Source: Aeromonas tecta (lineage in GTDB: Bacteria; Pseudomonadota; Gammaproteobacteria; Enterobacterales; Aeromonadaceae). Taken from it: 64,000 bases of DNA. Below the pieces are notes generated by a model, which saw only the letters and a program-made list of their open reading frames with translations, was not told where the DNA came from and made no database searches. Position 1 is the first letter of the stretch. Every line of letters starts with the position of its first letter. The stretch covers positions 310,786 to 374,785 of the forward strand of contig NZ_CDCA01000036.1 in NCBI RefSeq assembly GCF_000820185.1, given 5' to 3'. Shown here in pieces: positions 37,737 to 46,517 of this stretch. The translations under genes and the position numbers were made by a program.

Positions 37737-37754
37737 TTCAAACAAATGTTTGGA
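37737..37754. promoter_or_regulatory. Candidate PsrA/FadP operator upstream of fadH
   Basis: TTCAAACAAATGTTTGGA is a near-perfect inverted repeat with CAAACA/TGTTTG arms, agreeing with the palindrome bound by PsrA, the TetR-type fatty-acid degradation repressor of many gammaproteobacteria. A possible fadH promoter (TTGAAA-17-TACTCT on the minus strand) overlaps its fadH-proximal arm, as expected for repression. Confidence 0.5.
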
Positions 37755-37883
37755 CATTTTTTCGGCGAACAGCCGTGTTCTGAAGATAAGGGAGAAGATA
37801 GCCCCCAAGCGGAAATGGCAATTGACGGGCCAACTGGTTAATAATGGCGCTTCTCTACCTCTTAACAGGGCGATAACGCGGCT

Positions 37884-39728
37884 ATGTCTATTTTCAAAGG
37901 TCTGGGGTGGCTGTTTCGCAGCCTCTGGCGCCTGCTCAACTTCACCCGGCTGATGCTGGTCAATCTGCTGTTTCTCATCGTCGTGCTGGTCATCGTCTTT
38001 GTCTTTAGCCAGAAAGAGGCGCCAGGCACCCCCATCGAAGGGGCCCTCACCCTCAATCTCTCCGGCGTGCTGGTCGAGCAACGCACCCAAACCGATCCGA
38101 CCATGCAACTGCTCAAGCAGGTCGACAGCAGCGATGATCAGCCGAGCGAAATCGTCCTCACCGATCTGCTGTGGGCCATCAAGAGTGCCAAGGATGACGA
38201 TCGCATCAAGGCGCTGGTGCTCAAGCCTCAGGGCCTGCAAGGCTCCAGCCTCTCCAAGCTGCAGGAGGTAGCCGATGCCATCGACGAGTTCAAGGAGAGC
38301 GGCAAGCCGGTCATCGCCATGGCCGACTATTACAATCAGGGTCCCTACCTGCTCGCCGCCCACGCCGATCACGTGCTGCTCAACCAGAGTGGCGCCGTGC
38401 TGATCGAGGGGCTCGGTGTCTACCAGACCTACTTCAAGTCGGCGATGGAGAAGTTCAACGTCACCCCGCATGTGTTCAAGGTCGGTACCTACAAGTCCTT
38501 CGTCGAGCCCTACATTCGCGATGAGATGTCCCCGGAAAGCAAGGAGGCGAACCAGCGCTGGCTGGATCAGCTGTGGCTCTCCTACGTCAACGACGTGGCC
38601 GAACAGCGGGAAATCGATGCCGATGCGGTCGCCCCAGGCAAGGATCGCTTCCTCGAGCTGCTGCGCAAGGCCGGTGGCAATGCCGCCAACTACGCCCTCG
38701 ACAACGGTCTGGTGGATCAACTCGCGACCCGTGACGAGATGACCCAGGCGGTCATCAAGGAAGTGGGGGAAGCCGAGGATCACGGCTGGAAAGGAGTGGG
38801 CCTGAAAGAGTACCTGGCCGCCGTTCCCGAGCAGTACCCGCAAAGCGGCAAGGATGAGGTGGGTCTGATCACCGCCAGCGGCGCCATCATGGATGGCGTC
38901 CAGCCAGCCGGCACCATAGGCGGTGACAGCCTGTCCGATCTGCTGGCCGATGCCCGCCGCGACGATCAGGTGAAAGCCGTGGTGCTGCGGGTCGACAGCC
39001 CGGGCGGCAGCGCCTTCGCCGCCGAACAGATCCGCGCCGAATTGCTGGCCCTGAAACAGGCAGGCAAGCCGGTGGTCATCTCCATGGGCAGCTACGCCGC
39101 CTCCGGGGGTTACTGGATCTCCGCCGATGCGGACAAGATCTTCGCCTCGCCAACGACACTCACCGGCTCCATCGGGGTGTTTGGCATGTTCGCCACCATC
39201 GACAAGGCGCTGTCCCAGTACGGGATCCACACCGACGGCGTCGGCACCACCGATTTCGTCGGCATCGGTCTGACCCGCGCCCTGCCGGAGCATGTCGGTC
39301 AAGCCATCCAGCTCAGCGTGGAAGATACCTATCAGCGTTTCGTCGGCCTGGTCAGCAAGGGTCGTGGTCTGAGTCCTGACGAGGCGGAGAAAGCCGCAGA
39401 GGGTCGGGTCTGGACCGGGCAGGATGCCAAGGATCTGGGTCTGGTCGATGAGTTTGGCAACCTGGACGACGCCCTCAAGGCCGCCGCCGATCTCGCCAAC
39501 CTCAAGAGCTGGCAGGTGACCCCCATCGAGCCGGAAGAGTCCGCCAAGGATAAATTCCTGCGCGAGCTGTTCGACAGCAGCGCCAGGGCGCTGGCCCCCC
39601 ATGTGCAAAGCTGGCTGCCCGCCGGTCTTGGCCAGGCCATGCTGGAGCTCAACCGGGGTCTGGATCCGCTGACTCGCTTCAACGACCCGCAAGGCACCTA
39701 TGCCTTCTGCCCGGTCTGCACTATCTAG
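37884..39728 (+). CDS. sppA: Signal peptide peptidase SppA (protease IV)
   Basis: SppA is an inner-membrane serine/lysine protease that degrades cleaved signal peptides, with the active site facing the periplasm. The N-terminal membrane anchor is LMLVNLLFLIVVLVIVFVF. Two tandem protease domains follow; the catalytic lysine is K204 in VGTYKSFVEPY and the serine is S407 in SYAASGGYW, as in E. coli SppA. 614 residues. No strong ribosome-binding site is visible. Neighbours ydjA and ansA fit the E. coli order. Confidence 0.95.
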   Translation: MSIFKGLGWLFRSLWRLLNFTRLMLVNLLFLIVVLVIVFVFSQKEAPGTPIEGALTLNLSGVLVEQRTQTDPTMQLLKQVDSSDDQPSEIVLTDLLWAIKSAKDDDRIKALVLKPQGLQGSSLSKLQEVADAIDEFKESGKPVIAMADYYNQGPYLLAAHADHVLLNQSGAVLIEGLGVYQTYFKSAMEKFNVTPHVFKVGTYKSFVEPYIRDEMSPESKEANQRWLDQLWLSYVNDVAEQREIDADAVAPGKDRFLELLRKAGGNAANYALDNGLVDQLATRDEMTQAVIKEVGEAEDHGWKGVGLKEYLAAVPEQYPQSGKDEVGLITASGAIMDGVQPAGTIGGDSLSDLLADARRDDQVKAVVLRVDSPGGSAFAAEQIRAELLALKQAGKPVVISMGSYAASGGYWISADADKIFASPTTLTGSIGVFGMFATIDKALSQYGIHTDGVGTTDFVGIGLTRALPEHVGQAIQLSVEDTYQRFVGLVSKGRGLSPDEAEKAAEGRVWTGQDAKDLGLVDEFGNLDDALKAAADLANLKSWQVTPIEPEESAKDKFLRELFDSSARALAPHVQSWLPAGLGQAMLELNRGLDPLTRFNDPQGTYAFCPVCTI

Positions 39729-39743
39729 CACAGTGCCAATCGC

Positions 39744-39768
39744 AAAAAACCGCCATCCGGCGGTTTTT
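39744..39768. terminator. Bidirectional terminator between sppA and the Nudix gene
   Basis: AAAAAACCGCC and GGCGGTTTTTT pair over AT-CC with flanking A- and U-runs, between the convergent stops. Confidence 0.85.
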
Positions 39769-39792
39769 TTATGGCTGCGATCTGAGCCTGAT

Positions 39793-40350
39793 TCAGCCCA
39801 ACAGGCCGGCATCGTGCCAGTGCTGCAGCTCGGCCAATACCCGGGTCTCCCGTATCGTCCATTGTGGACAGGGTCCCGCCAGCTGGGTCTTGTTGGTCTG
39901 TAGCGCCTCATCCAGCGCAAACCAGCCGGGAGTGAAGCCGAGGCGCACCTCGTAGGGCTGGGGACGGGGTTCACTCCACGCCTCGCCCAGCTGGCAGAGG
40001 TAGTAGAAGGAGTGGATGCAGTAGGCGTCATAATCGGCCTCGCGGGCTGCGCGAAACTCCCGCGTCTCGCCGAGCAAGGCGCCTACCGCCAGCAGCTCGG
40101 CGCCGCACTCCTCGCGCAGCTCACGGGCCAGCGCCTTGCCGTGACACTCTCCCGCCTCGATGCCGCCGCCCGGGAACATCAGATCGCCGTTGACCCGAGA
40201 ATGTACCAGCAACAGCTCATCGCCACGCAGCACCACGGCCCTGACGGTGGTGCGCTCGAGCACCCGCCCGTCGCTGGCGACCTGACCATGGAGCAGGCGG
40301 ATATCGAAGGGATCGGGCCAAGCCTCGGATGGGGATTCGAACGATTTCAT
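39793..40350 (-). CDS. Nudix hydrolase
   Basis: A 185-residue Nudix protein. The Nudix box is complete: GGGIEAGECHGKALARELREECGAEL gives the GX5EX7REUXEEXGU metal/diphosphate motif. Substrate (a nucleoside diphosphate linked to some moiety) cannot be told from sequence. The start MKSFESPSEAW is chosen because it overlaps the upstream lipoprotein stop as ATGA; the much longer frame to 40905 runs through the neighbouring gene and is not real. Confidence 0.9.
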   Translation of the reverse strand: MKSFESPSEAWPDPFDIRLLHGQVASDGRVLERTTVRAVVLRGDELLLVHSRVNGDLMFPGGGIEAGECHGKALARELREECGAELLAVGALLGETREFRAAREADYDAYCIHSFYYLCQLGEAWSEPRPQPYEVRLGFTPGWFALDEALQTNKTQLAGPCPQWTIRETRVLAELQHWHDAGLLG

Positions 40351-41150
40351 ATTGAACGGTAAACCCCGCGTTTGAGCTGCTCGACTATGGTGGCCGCCAC
40401 CCGATCCAGGGCATCTTGCTCCCCCTTGCCGATGGCGTGGTAGATCCCGAGCCGGCTGGCCGAGACCTCGGGCACGTCCTGAAACGACTCGCTCACCTTG
40501 CCCCACTGATACGCGAGGCCCGGCTCTTGCTGGCCCATGTAGAGGGTGCTGAGGGCGGTGAGGATGCGGCTGTTGATCTTGTCCCCTTCCCGATAGAGGG
40601 ACAGCGCATGGTGCATCAAGGCGATGGCCTTGCGCGGCTCGCGCTTGGCATAGATCCCCCCCAGCGCCAGCTGCAACTCCGGCTCCTCGAGGGCGGGGCT
40701 CCCTTCCAGCGCCATGAAGCTGGCGCGGGCGTCCGGATTGCGGTTGTTGGTCCAGTGCCAGAGCAACAGGTGGGGATCCTGGGAGGCACGGGTCTGCATG
40801 TCCAGCTGTTCCAGCTGATGACCGGCGGCCAGCATGCCCTCCACCCGGGGGCTTTTTTGCTCCCTTGCGCGCTTGTACTCCATGTTGGTGGAGTGCTCGG
40901 CGCACTGCAGGTAGCGCTCGAGGCCGCGCATCAGCTCATACTTGCGCCTGTCCGTGCCCGCTTCCTGCAGATGGTAACGCGCCCGGATCACCTCGCTACG
41001 CTCGTATCGGCACCAGCCGTCGTCGACCAGATCCACGCATAGAGACTGATGATTGGCACAGATGTTGTGGATCCTGTCGTCGTCGCACGCCATCAGCGTC
41101 AGACAACAGGCACTGCCAAGCAGCAAGGGGCGCAGTGAATATGGGGTCAT
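40347..41150 (-). CDS. DUF2989 family lipoprotein
   Basis: 267 residues with a lipoprotein signal: hydrophobic LLLGSACCLTLMAC with the lipobox cysteine at residue 22 followed by DDD, which would favour inner-membrane retention. The rest is helical with tetratricopeptide-like character (LQLALGGIYAKREPRKAIALMHHALSLYREGD). The family is common in Vibrio, Shewanella and Aeromonas, function unknown. Translationally coupled to the Nudix gene. Confidence 0.82.
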   Translation of the reverse strand: MTPYSLRPLLLGSACCLTLMACDDDRIHNICANHQSLCVDLVDDGWCRYERSEVIRARYHLQEAGTDRRKYELMRGLERYLQCAEHSTNMEYKRAREQKSPRVEGMLAAGHQLEQLDMQTRASQDPHLLLWHWTNNRNPDARASFMALEGSPALEEPELQLALGGIYAKREPRKAIALMHHALSLYREGDKINSRILTALSTLYMGQQEPGLAYQWGKVSESFQDVPEVSASRLGIYHAIGKGEQDALDRVAATIVEQLKRGVYRSI

Positions 41151-41360
41151 GGCTCACATCTGGTTGATAACAATCGCACCCCGTCCAGGCCACCGCCAAC
41201 TAGCAAACAGGCTACATATCCATTACAATGCGCGCGCCATATAAGGCCGCGACTGCAGAATAATATAACGAAATTAACGCCCCTACACCGATCTGCACTC
41301 GACGAATTTCAATTTGCCCCGGCAATTTGCTTCAACAACGTGAAATAAAGGATCTGGTTA

Positions 41361-42791
41361 ATGACCCACGAGCACTACTTGCAGGCGTGGCAGGAGAGCC
41401 AGGAGCTCGCCGAAGCCATGCAACCCTTGATTGGACGCCTCTACCGCCAGCAAGGGATAGAGATCACCCTCTTTGGGCGCCCGCTGCAGAACGCCTCCAC
41501 CATCGACATCCTCAAGGCCCACAGGGTCGTTCGCCGCCACCAGGGCTCCCCCCTCCCGATCCAGCAGAGCTTCCCCCTGCTACAAGCCATCGTCGCCCTG
41601 CACCCCACCGCCGCCGAAGTGGATCTCGGCAAGCTGGCCGTCGGTTACTGGCAGGATCACCAAGATGAGGCCGGCATCGAAGACTACCTGCGCGCCCAGC
41701 TGGCCCCGGCATTGCACGGCGCTGTGCCGCCGGCGACGGATGTGGTGCTGTACGGCTTCGGTCGCATCGGCCGCCTGCTGGCCCGCCTGCTGATCGAGCG
41801 CACCGGCGCCGCCAACTCCCTGCGCCTGCGTGCTATCGTGGTGCGCGGCGGCCGCGAGGGGGATCTGGAGAAACGTGCCAGCCTGCTGCGCCGCGACTCC
41901 GTCCACGGTCCCTTCAACGGCTCCATCGAGGTGGATAACGCCCGCAGCGCCATCATCGCCAACGGCACCTTCATTCAGGTCATTTACGCCAATAGCCCGG
42001 CGGACATCGACTACACCGCCTACGGCATCCAGAACGCGTTGATTGTCGACAATACCGGGGTCTGGCGTGATGAAGCCGGTCTGAGCCAGCATCTCAAGGC
42101 GCGCGGTGCCGCCCGGGTGCTGCTGACCGCCCCTGGCAAGGGGGAGATGAAGAACGTGGTGTTCGGGGTCAACCATGAGGTGATAACCCAGGACGATCGC
42201 ATCATCTCTGCGGCGTCTTGCACCACCAACGCCATCACCCCGGTGCTCAAGGTGATGCAGGACAAATACGGCATCCGCCACGGCCACGTGGAGACGGTGC
42301 ACTCCTACACCAACGATCAGAACCTGATCGACAACTATCATCCGGGCGAACGTCGCGGCCGCAGCGCGGCGCTCAACATGGTGATGACCAGCACCGGCGC
42401 CGCCAAGGCGGTGGCCAAGGCACTGCCCGAGCTCAAGGGCAAGCTGACCGGCAACGCCATCCGGGTACCGACCCCCAATGTGTCGCTGGCCATCATCAAC
42501 CTGAGCCTGGAGCAGGCGACCGACCGAGACAGCCTCAACGGCTATCTGCAGCAGATGGCGCTGAGCTCGGCCCTGCATCGCCAGATTGATTTCAGTGCCA
42601 GCACCGAGCTGGTCTCCTCCGACATGGTGGGGTCTCGCTTCGCCGGGATCGTAGACTCCCAGGCCACCATTGCCGAGGGGGATCACTGCGTGCTGTACGT
42701 GTGGTATGACAACGAATTCGGGTACAGTTGTCAGGTAGTGCGGGTGATGGAGCAGATGGCCGGCGTAGTCCGCCAGGATCTGCCCGCCTGA
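41361..42791 (+). CDS. Long glyceraldehyde-3-phosphate dehydrogenase with N-terminal extension
   Basis: 476 residues, about 140 longer than ordinary GapA. The N-terminal ~130 residues are a helical region without a recognised fold, containing the basic KAHRVVRRHQGSPLP. The GAPDH proper begins at DVVLYGFGRIGRLLARLL (NAD-binding), has the catalytic cysteine C287 in SAASCTTNAITPV, the H-containing VETVHSYTNDQNLID, and STGAAKAVAKALPEL. Such long forms occur in Vibrio and Aeromonas alongside GapA. Glycolytic or gluconeogenic direction is not decidable here. Confidence 0.88.
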   Translation: MTHEHYLQAWQESQELAEAMQPLIGRLYRQQGIEITLFGRPLQNASTIDILKAHRVVRRHQGSPLPIQQSFPLLQAIVALHPTAAEVDLGKLAVGYWQDHQDEAGIEDYLRAQLAPALHGAVPPATDVVLYGFGRIGRLLARLLIERTGAANSLRLRAIVVRGGREGDLEKRASLLRRDSVHGPFNGSIEVDNARSAIIANGTFIQVIYANSPADIDYTAYGIQNALIVDNTGVWRDEAGLSQHLKARGAARVLLTAPGKGEMKNVVFGVNHEVITQDDRIISAASCTTNAITPVLKVMQDKYGIRHGHVETVHSYTNDQNLIDNYHPGERRGRSAALNMVMTSTGAAKAVAKALPELKGKLTGNAIRVPTPNVSLAIINLSLEQATDRDSLNGYLQQMALSSALHRQIDFSASTELVSSDMVGSRFAGIVDSQATIAEGDHCVLYVWYDNEFGYSCQVVRVMEQMAGVVRQDLPA

Positions 42792-42827
42792 TCCCCTCAT
42801 GGCTCAACGTTTTCAAGGAGAGACCGG

Positions 42828-43106
42828 ATGTCATTTCAGCAAGTCATAGGGCAGATGCCCAAGGAAGTGTACGAGCGGCTCAAGACCGCGGTCGAGCTCG
42901 GCAAGTGGCCGGATGGCCAGCCCCTCACCGACGAGCAGAAGGCCACCTCGCTGCAGGCCGTGATGGCCTGGCAGGCGATGCACCTTGAAAACCCCGAGCA
43001 CATGAACATAGGCGCGGATGGCGAGATTGTGATGAAGAGCAAGAGCGAGCTCAAGCGCCAGTATCGGGACGAGGAAGAGATCGTTCGCATCGAGATCAGC
43101 CACTAA
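42828..43106 (+). CDS. yeaC: YeaC family protein (DUF1315)
   Basis: A 92-residue protein close to E. coli YeaC: MPKEVYERLKTAVELGKWPDGQPLT, then the KATSLQAVMAWQA helix and GEIVMKSKSELKR. Cytoplasmic, function unknown. Preceded by AAGGAG. It lies 36 bases after the GAPDH gene, so they probably share a transcript ending at the terminator at 43176. Confidence 0.9.
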   Translation: MSFQQVIGQMPKEVYERLKTAVELGKWPDGQPLTDEQKATSLQAVMAWQAMHLENPEHMNIGADGEIVMKSKSELKRQYRDEEEIVRIEISH

Positions 43107-43175
43107 GCGGCGGAGCATCCCAGCCCCAGCATCCTCTTGCAGAGGGAGGCAGGGAGGAGTTGAATCGCCCAAACA

Positions 43176-43206
43176 AGAGGGGAGCCAAATTGGCTCCCCT
43201 CTCTTT
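43176..43206 (+). terminator. Intrinsic terminator after yeaC
   Basis: AGAGGGGAGCCA and TGGCTCCCCTCT form a perfect 12-bp stem followed by C-UUUUU. Confidence 0.9.
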
Positions 43207-43230
43207 TTACTTTCCTTCTCTGCGAGGATA

Positions 43231-43390
43231 TCCCCCTCATCCCCAGCCCTTCTCCCACCAGGGGAGAAGGGAGCAGGCCCGCAGCCTGCGCAGAGTCGTG
43301 GACACCCAGCCAACGATCTCCATGACAAACCTGGCTACCAACAGCCACTCGTTCTATCCACTCTCCCTCTGGGAGAGGGCGAGGGCACTC
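43231..43390. repeat. REP-like palindromic elements in inverted pair
   Basis: CCCTCATCCCCAGCCCTTCTCCC...GGGGAGAAGGG at 43231-43271 and CTCTCCCTCTGGGAGAGGGCGAGGG at 43361-43386 are related palindromes of the kind dispersed between genes in many proteobacteria. They stand between the yeaC terminator and the convergent ansA stop. Only this pair was seen in the window. Confidence 0.5.
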
Positions 43391-43391
43391 C

Positions 43392-44399
43392 TCAGGGCGT
43401 CAGCTCGCCGCGTAGGGACTGCTGCATCAACTCGCGAATGCGCGGGGCCGGCAGGTCCTGGCTCAGCAGGAAGTGCAGCTTGGTCAGTGCCGCCTCGGCG
43501 GTCATGTCAAAGCCCGAGATGACCCCGGCGCGGGACAGGGCATTGCCGGTGGCATAGCCACCCATGTTGACCCTGCCGTGCAGGCACTGGCTCAGGTTGA
43601 CGATGATGACGCCGCGAGCCGAAGCCTCGGAGAGCAGCGCCAGCATGGCCGGATTCTGCGGCGCATTGCCCACCCCGAAGGAGAGCAGGATCAGCGCCCG
43701 CACCGGCTGCTGCAGTATGTTGGCGATCACATCGCTCGAGATACCGGGATAGAGCGTCACCACCCCGATGGGCTGCGGGGTGATGTCGTGCAGCACCAGG
43801 CCACGATCGGAAGGCACTCCCAACTCGCCCGCCTCCAGGGAGATGGCGATGCCCGCGTTGAGCAGCGGCGGGTAGTTTGGCGAATCGAAGGCGTGGAAGC
43901 CGTCCGCGTGCACCTTCTTGCTGCGGTTACCGCGATAGAGCTGATTGTTGAAAAACAGCGTCACCTCGTGGATCGGGTAGTTGGCCGCGATGTAGAGCGC
44001 GTTCAGCAGATTCTGCTGACCGTCGGAGCGCAGCTCGGCGAGCGGGATCTGGGAGCCGGTGATGATGACCGGCTTGTGCAGATCTTCGAGCATGAAGGAG
44101 AGCGCCGAGGCGGTGAACGACATGGTGTCGGTGCCGTGCAGGATCACGAAGCCGTCGTACTTGTCGTAGTTGTCACGAATGTCCTCGGCGATGCGCTGCC
44201 AGTCGGCCGGGGTCATGTCGGAGGAGTCGATGAGGGGATCGTACTCGTGAATGTGATAGGACGGCATCTCGGGCCGATGAAACTCGGGCATCCGTGCCAG
44301 ACAGTCTTCCATAAAGCCCACCATCGGCACATAGCCGTGGTCGGAACGCTGCATCCCTATGGTGCCGCCTGTGTTGGCGATGTAGATAGACTTCTTCAC
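43392..44399 (-). CDS. ansA: L-asparaginase I (cytoplasmic)
   Basis: AnsA hydrolyses asparagine to aspartate and ammonia. The 335-residue protein has the N-terminal catalytic threonine motif IANTGGTIGMQRS and the second motif GFVILHGTDTMSFTASALSFML with the other threonine, aspartate and the downstream lysine. No signal peptide, so it is the low-affinity type I enzyme. A GAGAGG site precedes the start. Confidence 0.96.
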   Translation of the reverse strand: MKKSIYIANTGGTIGMQRSDHGYVPMVGFMEDCLARMPEFHRPEMPSYHIHEYDPLIDSSDMTPADWQRIAEDIRDNYDKYDGFVILHGTDTMSFTASALSFMLEDLHKPVIITGSQIPLAELRSDGQQNLLNALYIAANYPIHEVTLFFNNQLYRGNRSKKVHADGFHAFDSPNYPPLLNAGIAISLEAGELGVPSDRGLVLHDITPQPIGVVTLYPGISSDVIANILQQPVRALILLSFGVGNAPQNPAMLALLSEASARGVIIVNLSQCLHGRVNMGGYATGNALSRAGVISGFDMTAEAALTKLHFLLSQDLPAPRIRELMQQSLRGELTP

Positions 44400-44947
44400 A
44401 CCCTCTCCTCTCGTGTTGACTCATTATCCATGACGCAGCCACCTCACCAGCGGCCTCGTGCGCCAAGACCGATGAAGCTCGGGGTAACGGCCCCAGGTTT
44501 TTACCTGCAGTCCCCTTCCCCATGGGTAGGCGCCTGCGGCTTATATCTTTGTGCCGAGCCGGTGGCGTCAGCGCCATCGACCTCCTCGACCGGGATCGGA
44601 AACCGGCGAATTATAAAGACTGACGGCCCAAATGATAGCCGCGGGATCATAGTTCTTGTCTGGAATGTGACGGCCCCCGTTAGTTTTAAATGCCGGAAAA
44701 TCATACAATAACAACCATTAATCTGATGAACATGGATATAAATGGTGCTTTTTGCTACTATCCGGCGGATTTTTCATAAATGTCATCTGGATGCCTGACG
44801 CGCTCAGGATCCTATCGATCCCATTTTTGCGTGGGATGGGGCCCTCGGCCCCCTCTTTAATTGGCCCTGAGCCACACTTTTTTTATCCCGGCTGAATCTG
44901 TGCGTCTTTCTCGCCAAAGACACAGCCAATCAACATGGGAGTACCGA
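44400..44947. other. Non-coding spacer between divergent ansA and gltS
   Basis: No supportable gene in about 550 bases; the in-frame upstream extension of gltS is not conserved. The middle (44620-44800) is AT-rich and probably carries both promoters. Two adjacent hairpins sit at 44818-44852: ATCCCA/TGGGAT around an 8-nt loop, then GGGGCC/GGCCCC over CTC. They lie about 100 bases before gltS and may be a leader structure. Confidence 0.5.
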
Positions 44948-46147
44948 ATGCTACAACTCGACCCTTACGCGACCCTGGTCGCCGCCACCCTGGTATTACT
45001 GCTCGGCCGATCCCTGGTCAACCGGATCAATGTGCTGCGCACCTTCAGCATCCCTAAACCCGTTGCAGGGGGCCTGTTGGTCGCCCTGGTACTGGTGCTG
45101 CTGCGTGCCAGCATGGACGTGGAGCTGCGCTTTGACACCGCCTTCCAGACACCGCTGATGCTGGCCTTCTTCGCCTCCATCGGCCTCTCCGCCGATCTCG
45201 GTAGTCTCAAGCGCGGCGGCAAGGCGGTGGTCACCTTCCTGCTGGTGGTGATCGGTCTGCTGCTGCTGCAGAACATTCTGGGGATCGGTCTCGCCACCCT
45301 GCTCGGCCTGAATCCGCTGATGGGCCTGCTGGCCGGCTCCATCACCCTGTCCGGTGGACACGGTACCGGCGCGGCCTGGGGCGCTATCTTCAGCGAGAAG
45401 TACGGTCTGCAATCCGCTACCGAACTCGCCATGGCCTGTGCCACCTTCGGCCTGGTGCTGGGTGGCCTGATCGGCGGTCCGGTTGCCCGCTACCTGGTGA
45501 AAAAGGTGCAGGTGCCCGGTGCCGAGCACAACAGTGACGATGCGCCTCAAGTCTTCGAGATGCCCGAGATGGAGCGTCCCATCACCACCTACAGCCTGAT
45601 TGAAACGGTGGCCCTCATCGCCATCTGCCTCAAGGGTGGCGCACTGTTCTCCGGCGCCCTTCAGGGCAGCGCCCTCGAGCTGCCGGTGTTCGTCTGTGTG
45701 CTGTTCGTCGGCGTCTTGCTGCGTAACCTGCTCTCCCTGCTGAAATGGCATGAGGTGAGCGATCGGGAAGTCTCCCTGCTCGGCAACGTCAGCCTGTCCC
45801 TGTTCCTGGCCATGGCACTGATGAGCCTCAAGCTGTGGGATCTGGCGAGCCTGGCCCTGCCCATCTTCGTGCTGCTGGCCGCCCAGACGGTGGCAATGGC
45901 GCTCTACGCCATCTTCGTCACCTTCCGGGTCATGGGCAGCAACTACGATGCAGCCGTACTGGCAGCGGGTCACTGCGGCTTCGGCCTCGGTGCCACCCCG
46001 ACCGCGATTGCCAACATGCAGGCCATCACCCAGCGCTTCGGCCCGTCCCACATGGCGTTCCTGGTGGTACCCATGGTCGGTGCCTTCTTCATCGACATCA
46101 TCAATGCCATGGTGATCAAGCTGTTCCTGGCGCTGCCCTTCCTGTAA
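44948..46147 (+). CDS. gltS: Sodium/glutamate symporter
   Basis: GltS imports glutamate with sodium. The 399-residue protein from MLQLDPYATLVAATLVLLLGR has the family's internally repeated fold with the two reentrant GSITLSGGHGTGAAW and AAGHCGFGLGATPTAIANMQA glycine-rich loops, nearly as in E. coli. GGGAG lies before ATG 44948; the open frame extends to 44861 without conservation. Single gene ended by the hairpin at 46173. Confidence 0.96.
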   Translation: MLQLDPYATLVAATLVLLLGRSLVNRINVLRTFSIPKPVAGGLLVALVLVLLRASMDVELRFDTAFQTPLMLAFFASIGLSADLGSLKRGGKAVVTFLLVVIGLLLLQNILGIGLATLLGLNPLMGLLAGSITLSGGHGTGAAWGAIFSEKYGLQSATELAMACATFGLVLGGLIGGPVARYLVKKVQVPGAEHNSDDAPQVFEMPEMERPITTYSLIETVALIAICLKGGALFSGALQGSALELPVFVCVLFVGVLLRNLLSLLKWHEVSDREVSLLGNVSLSLFLAMALMSLKLWDLASLALPIFVLLAAQTVAMALYAIFVTFRVMGSNYDAAVLAAGHCGFGLGATPTAIANMQAITQRFGPSHMAFLVVPMVGAFFIDIINAMVIKLFLALPFL

Positions 46148-46172
46148 TCCTCAGGCCAGACCTCGAGATACC

Positions 46173-46199
46173 AGAGCCCACCTTATGGTGGGCTCTTTG
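46173..46199 (+). terminator. Intrinsic terminator after gltS
   Basis: AGAGCCCACC and GGTGGGCTCT pair over a UUAU loop and are followed by UUGUUU. Confidence 0.85.
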
Positions 46200-46446
46200 T
46201 TTGGTCACCCCACCGCGTGTTGGGTGGCCGCAGCCAACTCCTGGTCGAGGCAGATGCCCAATCTGCTCACCCTTGTCAGCACAGACGGCTGATAGCCTCT
46301 GCCGTTTTGAGGGAGGTTTTCGCTGGCTGTGCACCCGCCAGCAACCCTTGATCAAGGCGAAGACTCCGTCTGCTCACTCGGGCCAACAAACGGCTTATCA
46401 CCTCTCCCACATAAGACGGATATGCCTGCTCCCCCAGCCCGGATAA

Positions 46447-46475
46447 CAAAAAGCCCCGCACTCTCGTGCGGGGCT
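46447..46475 (-). terminator. Intrinsic terminator after the chemoreceptor gene
   Basis: AAAGCCCCGCAC and GTGCGGGGCTTT pair with a short loop and give a U-run on the minus strand, 43 bases past the stop. Confidence 0.85.
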
Positions 46476-46517
46476 TTGACGTGATGGCGGCGACCGACGC
46501 CGCCGTCAGCATGTCAC

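Larger units (their letters stand above)
46148..46517. other. Non-coding spacer between gltS and the chemoreceptor
   Basis: Holds the gltS terminator (46173-46196) and the chemoreceptor terminator (46450-46475). The roughly 250 bases between them have some open frames but no ribosome-binding site, conserved motif or clear coding signal, and I call no gene there. Confidence 0.5.

Noticed and set aside
40351..40905. N-terminal extension of the Nudix protein to 370 residues
   Set aside because: The extension lies antiparallel-frame within the DUF2989 lipoprotein gene; the Nudix start at 40350 overlaps that gene's stop as ATGA, as in a normal operon.
43231..43390. CRISPR-like or small mobile element because of repeated CCCTC/GAGGG blocks
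   Set aside because: There are only two inverted palindromic units without regular spacers or flanking cas or transposase genes; a REP-like pair explains it.
46276..46512. Possible minus-strand gene of 78 codons next to the chemoreceptor
   Set aside because: It runs through the chemoreceptor terminator and has no ribosome-binding site or recognisable family.
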